Source of the DNA: JAQBGV01 sp032128395
GTDB lineage: Bacteria; Planctomycetota; UBA8108; UBA1146
Direction: 5' to 3'
Length of the DNA stretch: 20,865 nucleotides
Assembly: GCA_032128395.1 (NCBI GenBank)
Contig: JAQBGV010000171.1
Location: 1 to 20,865 of the forward strand
The notes beneath the pieces were generated by a model that searched no databases, had not been told where the DNA came from, and worked only from the letters and a program-made list of their open reading frames with translations. Positions 1-8,419 of the stretch are shown here, in pieces; within the stretch, counting starts at the first letter, position 1; every line of letters starts with the position of its first letter. A program made the position numbers and the translations under genes.

Positions 1-2
1 TG

Positions 3-389
3 CGCCACGGGATGCGGAGCATCGTGCAGAGCCTCGGCGTGATCGCCGCCATCGAGGTGCTCATCGGTGACCTCGCCGGCCTCAGCGTGCTCGGGGTCGA
101 AGGGGTCCGCCTGCTCGTCGAGCAGGGATATAGCCGCGACCTCGAATCCGAGGCGGATGAGGAAGGAGTGCGGATGCTCCACGCCGCCGGGATCGATCCC
201 CACGGGCTCGCACGATTCTTCGAACTCCTTCGGGGGGAGGAGGGCGCGTCGATCCCTTCCTGGCTCGGCAGCCACCCGGAGCTCGACGATCGCATCGCCA
301 CTGTTCTGCGCCTCGACGCGGAGTACGGGGGGACGGTGGTGAGGCCCTTCGGATTCGACTGGCAGGAGGTTCGGTCCCGAGTGGAGTAG
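3..389 (+). CDS. M48 family zinc metallopeptidase, C-terminal part (5' end outside window)
   Basis: The reading frame is open at the left edge, so the gene starts upstream; the ATG at 12 is internal. The visible 128 residues match the C-terminal half of M48 peptidases. A hydrophobic stretch is followed by the segment YSRDLESEADEEGVRML, whose ESEAD carries the Glu that serves as third zinc ligand and the following Asp. After it come an alpha-helical segment and the typical SHPELDDRIATVL ending. The HExxH zinc-binding motif must lie outside the window, so catalytic competence cannot be judged. M48 enzymes usually act at the membrane or in the periplasm on misfolded proteins. The stop is at 387-389, 75 bases before the next start. 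Family assignment is secure; subfamily is not. Confidence 0.85.
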   Translation, partial: RHGMRSIVQSLGVIAAIEVLIGDLAGLSVLGVEGVRLLVEQGYSRDLESEADEEGVRMLHAAGIDPHGLARFFELLRGEEGASIPSWLGSHPELDDRIATVLRLDAEYGGTVVRPFGFDWQEVRSRVE

Positions 390-464
390 CCGCGGGGAGG
401 TTCGGGTGAAATTCCCCTGCGACCGCGCGCTGTTCCGTCCGAAGACGAGGACGGGAGGCGGCGG

Positions 465-1579
465 ATGCCCGGGAAGCACCTATCCAAGCTCGATGCCCTC
501 CGCGCCCTCGCGGTATTGGGAGTCGCCTGGCATCACTGGGCACCCCCCGAACTCGAAGGTCCTTTCCCGTGGAAAGCGGGGGTGCAGCTCTTCTTCGTTC
601 TCAGGGGTTCTTGATCACCGGTATCCTGCTCGATGCGCGCCCGACCGACCGAGCGGTTCGCGGAGCGAGACGCCACGTCCTCCGGAGTTTCTACGCGCGG
701 CGGATCCTGCGCATCCTCCCCCTCTACTACGCGGTGATCGCCGCGCTCGTCCTCCTCGATGTCGAGGGGATCCGCGAGACCCTCCCGTGGCATCTCTTCC
801 ACGCCTCGAACTTCAAGTTCCTAGTCGATGACGCGTGGGGGGGAGCCCTGAGTCACTTCTGGAGCCTTGCGGTGGAGGAACAGTTCTATCTCTTCTGGCC
901 ACTGCTGGTCCTGTTCGCGCCGCGGCGACACCTCACCTCGATCTTCCTTTTCACCATCTTGGTCGCGCCGGCGTACCGGTGGTCCCTCGCGGTCTTCGTA
1001 CCGGAGCTCTCGCTCGGCGAGATCGCACTTCCGGGGAGTCTCGACACCTTGGGAATCGGAGCGCTGCTCGCCGCTCTGCGACGAGAGGAGAGCGCGCTCC
1101 GGAGGCTCATCGCGCGATACCGCGCGCCCATCGTCTGGGGGGCTGGAATCGTCTACGGAGTGCTCCTCATCGGCCGGATCGAGGGGTGGACTCCCCCTTG
1201 GGTCGCGGCGTTCGAGTGGACCGCGCTCTCCGTGATCTTCGCGGCGATCATCGATCGCGCCGCCCACGGCAGCGAGAGGGGACTCGTGCGTCTCCTCGAC
1301 CTCCGACCGCTCCAGAGCCTCGGCCGAGTCAGCTACGCGTTCTACCTGCTCCACAACTTCGCGTGGATCCCGACCCTCTGGACCCTCGGGGTTCTCGGTG
1401 TCACCGGAGCGCCGCCCGCGGTTCACATCGCGCTCTCCCTCGGGTGGACTATCGCGGGATCGATCCTCACCTGGCACCTCATCGAGACTCCGTTCCTGCG
1501 GCTCAAGCGCCACTTCCCCTACCGGCGGGGGGGTGCGGCTCCGTCTCGATCCTCTCCCGGGACCTTGGTGACCGCGTGA
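465..1579 (+). CDS. Acyltransferase 3 (OafA/YrhL-like) membrane protein, interrupted by a frameshift near 603-605
   Basis: The gene begins at ATG 465 behind a GGGAGG ribosome site (453-458). It reads MPGKHLSKLDALRALAVLGV, a typical acyltransferase-3 N-terminus, to a TGA at 612-614. The expected FFVLSGFLITG motif is split: FFVL is in the first frame, and GFLITG continues in another frame from about 605 to the stop at 1579. One missing base after 'ctcag' (about 603-604) would restore a protein of about 371 residues. The second part has the family's YxxRRxLRILPLYY-like loop, then HFWSLAVEEQFYLFWPLL, then multiple membrane helices, and ends near LSLGWTIAGSILTWHLIETPF. The family transfers acyl groups to surface sugars or lipids, and a glycosyltransferase lies nearby. 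Whether the break is real (pseudogene) or a sequencing or assembly error cannot be told here. A gene caller may list only 569-1579. Confidence 0.85.
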
Positions 1580-1585
1580 GCCGGT

Positions 1586-1618
1586 CTCGAACCCGCGGTC
1601 ATCGATGCGGGTAGCGAG
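1586..1618 (+). terminator. Hairpin after the acyltransferase gene
   Basis: ACCCGC (1591-1596) pairs with GCGGGT (1607-1612). An outer CTCG (1586-1589) pairs with CGAG (1615-1618), around a 10-base loop. It starts 7 bases after the acyltransferase stop. There is no T-run, so intrinsic termination is only a possibility. Confidence 0.35.
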
Positions 1619-1684
1619 TCCTGAACGTAGTTCTTCGCTCGATCCGAGGTAAGCTGCCCTCGTCCCGTCCCGAGGAGCACGCGC

Positions 1685-2473
1685 GTGGAGCCGATCCCGA
1701 TCACGAACCTCGATGATCCGCGCCTCACCCCGTACCGCTCACTGCGGGCTCGCAGCGAGCAGGGCGAGGAGATTCCCATCGCGGATGGAATCCACGTCGT
1801 GGAGATGGTTCTGAGACTCGGAGTATCCCTCGCATCGCTCCTGGTCTCCGACCGAGAGCTCCCGCTGATCGAAGCTCTTCTCGCCGAGCGGGCTGTCGAG
1901 GTCCCGGTCTACGTCGTCCCGCGGGAACGGGTCTCGGAAGTGATCGGGTATCGCTACCACGGGGGGGTGATGGCCGCGATCGGGACGGTTCCCTCGGACA
2001 CGCCCCTAGACCAACTCGGCTCCCGTCTCGTGGTCCTCGGTGCCCTCGACAAGGGAGAGAACGTCGGCGCGATCGGGCGGAGCGCTCTCGCGTTCGGGTT
2101 CGACGGTCTGCTCCTCGATGCCTCTGGCGCGGGCCCGTACGGCCGCAGCACGATCCGGGCGTCGCGTGGAGCGATCTTCGGGCTCCAGATCCGGCGCTCC
2201 CGCGATCTCGTCGCCGACCTCCAGACCCTCGGGAAGCGCGGGTTCGTCCGGATCGGTGCCGCGGCCGATGGGGGGAGCGGGCTCTCCGATCTCGCCGCAC
2301 TCCGCGAACGACCGCTCGCCGTCCTGCTCGGCAACGAAGGTCATGGGCTCGCGGCCGCAGTGCGAGCCGAATTGGATCTCGAGGTGGCGATCCCGCTCGC
2401 TGAGCCGGTCGAGTCGCTCAACGTCGCCGCCGCCGCGGCGATCATCTTCCACGCGCTGACACGCCTTCCTTGA
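1685..2473 (+). CDS. TrmH/SpoU-family RNA 2'-O-methyltransferase
   Basis: The product is 262 residues. It starts at GTG 1685 with GAGGAG at 1672-1677. All three SPOUT motifs are visible. Motif 1 is DKGENVGAIGRSALAFG (about 122-138), including the conserved Asn and Arg. Motif 2 is LLGNEGHGL (214-222). Motif 3 is IPLAEPVESLNVAAAAAI (236-253), which forms the trefoil knot that binds S-adenosylmethionine. The N-terminal 100 residues resemble the substrate-binding SpoU_sub_bind region (IADGIHVVEMVLRLG) of RlmB and related enzymes. The enzyme methylates a ribose in tRNA or rRNA in the cytoplasm; the target nucleotide cannot be read from the sequence. It sits alone between the acyltransferase and glycosyltransferase genes and has its own ribosome site, with no functional link to them visible. 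Confidence 0.93.
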   Translation: MEPIPITNLDDPRLTPYRSLRARSEQGEEIPIADGIHVVEMVLRLGVSLASLLVSDRELPLIEALLAERAVEVPVYVVPRERVSEVIGYRYHGGVMAAIGTVPSDTPLDQLGSRLVVLGALDKGENVGAIGRSALAFGFDGLLLDASGAGPYGRSTIRASRGAIFGLQIRRSRDLVADLQTLGKRGFVRIGAAADGGSGLSDLAALRERPLAVLLGNEGHGLAAAVRAELDLEVAIPLAEPVESLNVAAAAAIIFHALTRLP

Positions 2474-2555
2474 CACCGCCCGGGTGGTCTCAACAATCGT
2501 ACGGTACCGAGAGGGTCGGTGCTCTCCGTCCGTTGTTCCCCAGTGAGGTGTCCGA

Positions 2556-3950
2556 ATGACCGTAGAGAGCGATTCTGAGGTCTCTGCTCCTTTTCGCATC
2601 TTCATCGAGTGCACTCACACCTCGCTCAAGGGCGGTCGAACTGGCATTCAACGCGTCGTCCGCAACTTGGTGAAATACGCCCCTGCCGCGGTCGACGGGG
2701 TCGAGTGCCGTCCGGTGATCTGGGCCGGGGCAGGATTCGTCTCGGTGAAGACCGTCGGCACGGCCCCCAGCGTTTCGTTCCGGCTCTTCGTGTATGTCTT
2801 CTCGATCCTGCAAGCGTGCGCTCGATGGACGGAAGCGGTCTTCTTCCCATCGCGCTATTCCGCTCGAACGGATGGTGCGTCGGGGAGTGCAGGAGCTCCC
2901 CCTCCGAGCCTCTTCCTGAGAAATCTCGCCGGGTGGTTCAGCGCACCGGGGAGCCTCTTGCTCGGCCGCCGGATTCGATTTCGTTCCGGGGACCGACTCC
3001 TTCTCGCCGATGCAAGCTGGCACCACGAGGGGTCGTGGCGGACGATCGAACGCGCGGCGGACCGCGGAGTTCGCATCACGCCACTGATCTACGATCTGAT
3101 CCCCATCCGCTTTCCGGAGACGTTCCAGGCGCACTCGGTCGCTTCGTTCCGACGTTGGCTCGAGCGGATGGTCTCGATCTCGGACGGGGCGATCGCGATC
3201 TCCGAGTCGACCGGCCTTGATCTCGAGCGATTCGTCGCGGAGAACCCCGGCCTGCGGAAGGACCCCCTCCCGATCACGCACTTCCGCCTCGGTGCAGACC
3301 TCGAGTCGATCGACGCAAGCGATGCGACCGAGGGCGAAAGGAATCTTCCACCCGAGCTGGAGGAGATGATCGCGAGAGCCGGTCGGGGAGAGACGCCACT
3401 CTTCCTCTGCGTCGGGACGATCGAACCGAGGAAGAACCACGGCCTGCTCATCGACGCCTGCGACCGCTACTGGAGTCGAGGGGGGCAGGGCACGCTCGTG
3501 GTCGTCGGAAGGGTCGGCTGGCTCGCCACCACCACCCTCCGTCGGCTCGAGTGTCACCCTGAGAGGGGGAAGCGTCTCTTCCACTTCACCGATCTCGACG
3601 ACGGCGAACTCCGCGCGCTCTACCGGAGGGCCACGGTCACGATCAGCCCCTCGCTCGCGGAAGGATTCGGACTCCCTGTGATCGAGGCGCTCCAGCACGG
3701 CTGCCCCGTGCTCGCGAGCGACATCCCCGTCCACCGCGAGGTCGGCGGGCGGCACTGTCGGTACTTCCCTCTCGGGGACCCCGAGCTCCTCGCCATCCTC
3801 CTCGCCGAGCCCCCGCCTCCTCCCGATCCCATCGAGTGGCCGGACTGGCGGAGGTCGACACGGGAGATGATCGAACAGCTCCTCGAGCTGGGGTCGAAGC
3901 CGACCTCGAGCGCACCCGAGAATGCACCCGAGACGGTGCATCACAGTTGA
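2556..3950 (+). CDS. Glycosyltransferase family 4 (GT-B fold)
   Basis: The product is 464 residues, starting at ATG 2556 with GAGGTG at 2545-2550. The N-terminal GT-B half carries TGIQRVVRNLV (about 28-38), the donor/acceptor loop seen in GT4 enzymes, and later LIYDLIPIRFPE. The C-terminal half has LFLCVGTIEPRKNHG (about 282-296), FTDLDDGELRALYRRA, and the GT4 nucleotide-sugar signature SLAEGFGLPVIEALQHGCPVLASD (about 363 onward) with its E-x7-E pair. A segment at about 75-150 that is partly hydrophobic and basic may associate with the membrane. The family moves a hexose or similar sugar from an activated donor onto a lipid-linked or polysaccharide acceptor. With the acyltransferase upstream this suggests surface-glycan synthesis, but the substrate is unknown. 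The gap to the methyltransferase is 82 bases. Confidence 0.93.
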   Translation: MTVESDSEVSAPFRIFIECTHTSLKGGRTGIQRVVRNLVKYAPAAVDGVECRPVIWAGAGFVSVKTVGTAPSVSFRLFVYVFSILQACARWTEAVFFPSRYSARTDGASGSAGAPPPSLFLRNLAGWFSAPGSLLLGRRIRFRSGDRLLLADASWHHEGSWRTIERAADRGVRITPLIYDLIPIRFPETFQAHSVASFRRWLERMVSISDGAIAISESTGLDLERFVAENPGLRKDPLPITHFRLGADLESIDASDATEGERNLPPELEEMIARAGRGETPLFLCVGTIEPRKNHGLLIDACDRYWSRGGQGTLVVVGRVGWLATTTLRRLECHPERGKRLFHFTDLDDGELRALYRRATVTISPSLAEGFGLPVIEALQHGCPVLASDIPVHREVGGRHCRYFPLGDPELLAILLAEPPPPPDPIEWPDWRRSTREMIEQLLELGSKPTSSAPENAPETVHHS

Positions 3951-4092
3951 GGGGTGTTGCAGGAGGATCGGACCCCGAAGCGATACCCGCTCGATCTGGA
4001 ACGCGCTACGATCCCGGGTGTTCTGCTCGAGGAAGCCTCGGGAACGAGACGGACTTCATTCGATCGATCCGAACCAGGGGGGATGACCCGGT

Positions 4093-4752
4093 ATGAACAA
4101 GTACCTGACCGAGTTCATCGGCACTTTCTTTCTCGTTTTCACCGTCGGAATGGCGGTCCTGTCGGGCTCCGATCTGGCACCGCTCGCGATCGGTACGTCT
4201 CTGATGGTGATGGTCTACATGGGCGGCCACGTCTCGGGCGCCCACTACAACCCCGCGGTCTCGCTCGCGGTGCTCTTGCGCGGCAAGTTGGCTGCGAAGG
4301 AGTTCGTCCCCTACATCGTTTCGCAGTTCGCGGGGGGAATCGCCGCGAGCCTGATGGTGTACGTCATCTTGGACAAGGGCTTCGCCCCGAGTCCCGGGGC
4401 GGGGGTCTCCGCGATACAGGCCCTCCTCGTCGAAGTGCTCTACACCTTCGCGCTCGCTCTCGTGGTCCTCAACGTGGCGACCTCGAAGCGGACCGAGGGA
4501 AATTCCTTCTATGGGCTCGCCATCGGATTCACGATCGTCTGCGCCGCGTTCGCGGGTGGACCGGTCTCCGGGGGTGCATTCAACCCCGCGGTCGGGACTT
4601 GTTCGACCGTGGTGAACGCGCTCCTTGCGGAGGGATCGTTCTCCCACGTCTGGCTCTACCTCGTCGGACCGTTCGTGGGAGGGGCCCTCGCGGCTGGGGT
4701 CTTCAGGATCCAGGAGGGGATCACGGGGACGGGAGCAGCGGCCGACGGATAG
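4093..4752 (+). CDS. Aquaporin/MIP-family channel with atypical second NPA motif
   Basis: The product is 219 residues, close to AqpZ length, with six predicted membrane helices and two half-helices. The first NPA box is in HVSGAHYNPAVSLAV (NPA 53-55). The second is in GPVSGGAFNPAVGTC (NPA 164-166). In classic aquaporins and glyceroporins the second box is followed by the selectivity-filter arginine (NPAR); here residue 167 is Val, and no His is found near the usual fifth-helix filter position. Passage of water, glycerol or another small neutral solute is therefore uncertain. The start is ATG 4093, placed by the MNKYLTEFIGTF N-terminus typical of the family, with a G-rich stretch ending near 4082 as ribosome site. 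It is flanked by noncoding gaps of 142 and 156 bases, so it is probably its own transcription unit. Confidence 0.92.
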   Translation: MNKYLTEFIGTFFLVFTVGMAVLSGSDLAPLAIGTSLMVMVYMGGHVSGAHYNPAVSLAVLLRGKLAAKEFVPYIVSQFAGGIAASLMVYVILDKGFAPSPGAGVSAIQALLVEVLYTFALALVVLNVATSKRTEGNSFYGLAIGFTIVCAAFAGGPVSGGAFNPAVGTCSTVVNALLAEGSFSHVWLYLVGPFVGGALAAGVFRIQEGITGTGAAADG

Positions 4753-4829
4753 CTCGGACTCCGGGGGGGCGGTTCGCGAGTGGCGACGAGGCGAGAACCG
4801 ATTAGACTGTCGAGAGTACTTTTGTCCGA

Positions 4830-4865
4830 CTCGGCCCCTTTCCGAGACCTCGGACCCCTTCCGAG
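4830..4865. promoter_or_regulatory. Two tandem CTCGG-N7-CCGAG dyads upstream of the histidine kinase
   Basis: CTCGG (4830-4834) and CCGAG (4842-4846) form one 17-base dyad. CTCGG (4849-4853) and CCGAG (4861-4865) form a second, also with a 7-base spacer. The copies are 19 bases apart centre to centre, and the spacers are near-identical pyrimidine-rich C/T tracts. They lie 44-79 bases before the kinase start at 4909. This spacing suits paired operator sites or two small RNA hairpins in the leader. Function is inferred only. Confidence 0.4.
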
Positions 4866-4908
4866 ACTCAGCGCCGAGGATAGAGCCCGTCTAGGATAGT
4901 GAAGGCAG

Positions 4909-6906
4909 ATGGCGCTTCACGACGATCACCTCCGCACCATTCTCGATGCATTGCCGATGATGTTCTTCCTCAAGGACACCGAGAACCGGATCCTCCTCAC
5001 CAACAAGGCGGTGGCCGACACCCTCGGGGTTCGACCCGAGGATCTCGAGGGCACTCCCACCTCGCAATGGTATCCCGACGAAGCCAAGAAGTATCACGAC
5101 GACGACTTGCAGGTGATGCGATCGAGAACGCCGAAGCTCGGAATCATCGAACCCCTCCAAGTCGGAGGCGATGAGAAGCACTGGATCACCACCGACAAGT
5201 ACCCCTACTTCGATTCGGACGGGAAAGTGGTGGGGGTGTTGGTCTTCATCCGGGATGCGACGCAACAAGCGATGACCGAGGCGGCTCTCCGAAGGAGCGA
5301 GGAGAAGCTCCAGCATGCCAATGCTGAACTGACGCGCGTGATGGAGTCGATCTCCGATGGCTTGTGGAGCCTGGAGGTCGACTCGAATCGGGAGATCTCT
5401 TCGCACTACTACTCTCCGGTGATGCACAAGATCACGGGGCGCCCGAGCGAATTCTTCGAACGCGGTGCCGAGCACTGGCTGGCCGCGGTGCACTCCGAAG
5501 ATCGAGATCGGGTGAAGAGCGCCGGCATGAGTCTTCTCTCCGGCCGCGAGCAAAATCTGGTCGTGGAATACCGGATCCGCATGCCCGATGAATCGCCGCG
5601 CTGGCTGCGGGACAGTGCCAGGGTGAGAAGGACCCAGAACGGCCGCACTCGGATCGACCGAGTTCTCACGGACATCACCGAGCAGCGGGCCGCGGAGGAA
5701 GAGCGCCGTGGGTTCGAGGAGCGGGCTCGTCATGTCCAGCGGCTCGAGAGCCTCGGCATTCTGGCGGGAGGGGTCGCACACGACTTCAACAACATCCTGA
5801 CCGGGATCTTCGGGTACTGCGAACTCGCATGCTACGACCTGAGTCCCGACTCTTCCGCTCGCGATCACATGGAACAGATTCGCGAATCGGCCCGTCGGGC
5901 GGCCGGGCTCTGCAACCAGATGCTCGCATACTCGGGGAGAGGTCGTTTCACCCTTCGGGCCCTGAATCTCTCTGAGGTGGTCGAGAGCGTCTCCCACCTG
6001 CTGAAGAGTTCGATCGCTCGGCAGGCGACCGTCGAGTTGCGACTCGAGAAAGATCTTCCTGCGATCGAGGCGGAGCCACCGCAGATCCAGCAAGTGGTGA
6101 TGAACCTGCTGATGAATGCATCGGACGCCATCGAGGAGGGCTTCGGCGTGGTCACGGTTCGTACGGGAGTGACGGAGTGCGATCACGCGTATCTCTCTGG
6201 TACTTTCGTGGACGATGACTTGCCGGAGGGCACCTATGTCTTCGTCGAGGTGTCGGACACCGGCGCCGGGATGGACGCAGAAGTCCGGCAGAGGATCTTC
6301 GATCCTTTTTTCACCACGAAGTTCGCAGGGCGCGGGTTGGGGCTCGCCGCGGTCCTCGGCATCGTTCGAGGTCACCGAGGAGCGGTCGATATTCAGAGCG
6401 AGGTTGGCAGCGGGACCGTGTTCCGGGTGCTCTTCCCTGTCTCGAAACTTGCGGTGGGTATCGAGCCGACCCAGCACTCCGAGCCGGGAGGATCGACCGG
6501 GCAAGGGCTGGTGATGGTCGTCGACGATGAGCCGGTGGTGCGGAGATACGCGCGCGAGAGCCTGGAACGAAGCGGGTTCGAGGTTCTCACCGCCCCCGAT
6601 GGACCGAATGCGATCGAGATCTTCCGTCAACACGGCCACGAGATCGCGGCCGTGTTGCTCGACTTGACGATGCCAAAAATGGACGGACATCAGGTCCTGA
6701 AGGAATTACGGAAGATGCGGGAGAGTGTCCGAGTCGTTCTCTCCAGCGGCTACGACGAGCACGAAGTGATGGAGAGCTTGTCGTCGGACACGGCGGGGTT
6801 CATCCAGAAGCCGTACGAGCCGAAGGAGTTGGTCCGCAAGCTCAACGAAGTGATCCGCGCCGAGCGCTCCTCGGGAAGTGGCTCTTCGGCGCTGGGCTCC
6901 ACGTAG
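4909..6906 (+). CDS. PAS-PAS hybrid sensor histidine kinase with C-terminal receiver domain
   Basis: The product is 665 residues with no membrane segment or signal peptide, so it is probably a cytoplasmic sensor. The order is PAS 1 (about 8-122, LRTILDALPMMFFLKDTENRI), a coiled linker, PAS 2 (about 140-262, with the PAC-like VLTDITEQRAAEEE end), HisKA with VAHDFNNILTG (phosphorylated His about 291), and an HATPase domain with N box VVMNLLMNASDAIEE, G1 SDTGAGMD and G2 GRGLGLAAVLGIVRGH. The receiver (about 538-655) has acidic pocket VVDDEP, phospho-acceptor Asp about 585 in VLLDLTMPKMDG, and the conserved Lys in FIQKPYEP. All catalytic residues appear intact. No separate response regulator or output gene is adjacent, so its partner is unknown. 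The start at ATG 4909 follows a weak GAAGG at 4901-4905. It converges on radA. Confidence 0.95.
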   Translation: MALHDDHLRTILDALPMMFFLKDTENRILLTNKAVADTLGVRPEDLEGTPTSQWYPDEAKKYHDDDLQVMRSRTPKLGIIEPLQVGGDEKHWITTDKYPYFDSDGKVVGVLVFIRDATQQAMTEAALRRSEEKLQHANAELTRVMESISDGLWSLEVDSNREISSHYYSPVMHKITGRPSEFFERGAEHWLAAVHSEDRDRVKSAGMSLLSGREQNLVVEYRIRMPDESPRWLRDSARVRRTQNGRTRIDRVLTDITEQRAAEEERRGFEERARHVQRLESLGILAGGVAHDFNNILTGIFGYCELACYDLSPDSSARDHMEQIRESARRAAGLCNQMLAYSGRGRFTLRALNLSEVVESVSHLLKSSIARQATVELRLEKDLPAIEAEPPQIQQVVMNLLMNASDAIEEGFGVVTVRTGVTECDHAYLSGTFVDDDLPEGTYVFVEVSDTGAGMDAEVRQRIFDPFFTTKFAGRGLGLAAVLGIVRGHRGAVDIQSEVGSGTVFRVLFPVSKLAVGIEPTQHSEPGGSTGQGLVMVVDDEPVVRRYARESLERSGFEVLTAPDGPNAIEIFRQHGHEIAAVLLDLTMPKMDGHQVLKELRKMRESVRVVLSSGYDEHEVMESLSSDTAGFIQKPYEPKELVRKLNEVIRAERSSGSGSSALGST

Positions 6907-6926
6907 CAGGTTCCGGTCCCACGGCG

Positions 6927-6945
6927 AGCGGAGCTACCCTCCGCT
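6927..6945. terminator. Hairpin between convergent histidine kinase and radA
   Basis: AGCGGAG (6927-6933) and CTCCGCT (6939-6945) form a 7-base-pair stem with a 5-base loop. The hairpin spans the radA stop codon and begins 21 bases after the kinase stop. It could act on either strand. No T-run follows on either side, so efficiency as an intrinsic terminator is doubtful. Confidence 0.35.
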
Positions 6946-8313
6946 GATCTTCCGGCCGAGTTGGGCGACGTCCCGAATTTCATGCACGCGTACCCCTTCG
7001 ACCGAATCTGCGGCGATCGATCCGACGGCCACCGCCGCCGTGCGGAACCCCAGCCGACGCGCTTCCCCGAGCCTCTCCGCGAGCCCTGCGACCGGGCGCA
7101 CCTCACCGAGAAGCCCCACCTCCCCGATGAACACACAGTCGTGGGGAACGGGACGATCGTGATGGCTGGAGAGGAGTGCCGCCGCGAGGGCGAGGTCCGC
7201 CGCCGTGCTCGAGACCCGCACTCCACCGACGATGTTCGCATGGATGTCGCGGTCGGCGAAAGGGAGTCCGAGACGCTTCTCGAACACCGCGGCGAGCATC
7301 GAGAGACGGCTCGGGTCGAGACCGGAGACCTTCCGCGCCGCGGCGCCGCCCGTGGTGGGCGAGACGAGAGCCTGAACCTCGACCAGCAGCGGTCGACTTC
7401 CCTCGAGGATGGCAGCGGTCGCCGAGCCGGGGGCTTCGGCGTGCCGATCCCCGAGGAGGAGGCGCGAAGGGTTCGACACCTCGGCGAGCCCATCTTCACG
7501 CATTTCGAAGATCCCCACCTCTTGCGTCGAACCGAAACGGTTCTTCGTCCCGCGGAGAATCCGGAGGGGTTGACCGCGCTCCCCCTCGAACTGCAGGATC
7601 CCATCGACCATGTGCTCGAGGACCCGGGGACCGGCGACTGCGCCGTCCTTCGTCACGTGACCGACGAGGAGGAGCGGGAAGCCATCGCGCCGGGCCAGAG
7701 TCAGGAGGCGCGCAGTGACTTCGCGCACTTGGGCGGCTCCCCCGGCCCCGGAGGGGATCTCTCCCGACCACAGGGTCTGGACCGAGTCGATTCCGACGAT
7801 CGCGGGGTGGATCTCGGCGATCTGCTCCTCGACCCGCTCGAGGTCGCACTCGGCGAGCAGGTAGAGCTCTTTTCCGGCGTCGCCGATCCGGTCGGAACGG
7901 AGCCGTACCTGCGCGGGGGACTCTTCGCCGGTGACGTAGAGGAAGCGGGTCCCGCCGCGGGAGAGTCGTTGGGCGGCCTGGAGGAGGAGCGTCGACTTGC
8001 CGATCCCCGGTTCCCCGGCGATCAGAATTCCGCAGCCGGGAACGAGTCCGCCGCCGAGCACACGGTCGAGCTCGACGAGGCCGGTGGCGATGCGCACTTC
8101 TGCCTTCGGCTCGACCTGATCGATGGGGATGGCGGTGGCGGGGGGCCCCGCGTTCCTCCTGGAGAGGCCCGACGTGCTCCCAGCGCTCGGGGCGGGAGTG
8201 GAAGTCTCTTCCTGGATCGTGTCCCACTCCCCGCAATCGGGACATCGCCCGAGCCACCTCGCTTGAGGGCTCCCGCAGGAATTGCATCGATGGATGATCC
8301 GCGGTCGAGCCAT
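6934..8313 (-). CDS. radA: DNA repair protein RadA (Sms)
   Basis: The product is 459 residues, matching the family. The start is ATG at 8313 with GAGAGG five bases upstream; the open frame extends further upstream but without homology. An N-terminal C4 zinc finger uses Cys 10, 13, 24 and 27. The RecA-like ATPase has Walker A GEPGIGKST (100-108) and a Walker B segment AIVGIDSVQT (171-180). The RadA signature KNRFG is at 257-261. The C-terminal part (about 300-459) is the Lon-protease-like domain with GLDPSRLSMLAAVFEKRLG and FIGEVGLLGEVRPV. RadA is a hexameric DNA helicase that extends branch migration of recombination intermediates. It follows murD on the same strand after 106 bases, so the lipoprotein, murD and radA may share a transcript. 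Confidence 0.97.
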   Translation of the reverse strand: MARPRIIHRCNSCGSPQARWLGRCPDCGEWDTIQEETSTPAPSAGSTSGLSRRNAGPPATAIPIDQVEPKAEVRIATGLVELDRVLGGGLVPGCGILIAGEPGIGKSTLLLQAAQRLSRGGTRFLYVTGEESPAQVRLRSDRIGDAGKELYLLAECDLERVEEQIAEIHPAIVGIDSVQTLWSGEIPSGAGGAAQVREVTARLLTLARRDGFPLLLVGHVTKDGAVAGPRVLEHMVDGILQFEGERGQPLRILRGTKNRFGSTQEVGIFEMREDGLAEVSNPSRLLLGDRHAEAPGSATAAILEGSRPLLVEVQALVSPTTGGAAARKVSGLDPSRLSMLAAVFEKRLGLPFADRDIHANIVGGVRVSSTAADLALAAALLSSHHDRPVPHDCVFIGEVGLLGEVRPVAGLAERLGEARRLGFRTAAVAVGSIAADSVEGVRVHEIRDVAQLGRKISGG

Positions 8314-8419
8314 GGTACCTCTCTGAGCGAGTCTCGCGCGCAAGCCGGCGGGGAACCGTACCAGCAGAGCGACGAGCGAGCGACGGGGGACCGGGAAGTT
8401 CGGTCGCCGAGCGCGTCCG

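Noticed and set aside
2490..3944. 484-codon open frame on the minus strand opposite the glycosyltransferase
   Set aside because: No family features, low-complexity acidic/basic composition, and exact coincidence with a well-supported gene on the plus strand.
4891..6690. Long open frame (599 codons) on the minus strand opposite the histidine kinase
   Set aside because: Its product has no recognisable domain, is rich in Arg/His/Asp/Glu, and mirrors the codon periodicity of the intact kinase on the other strand. It is a GC-driven antisense shadow.
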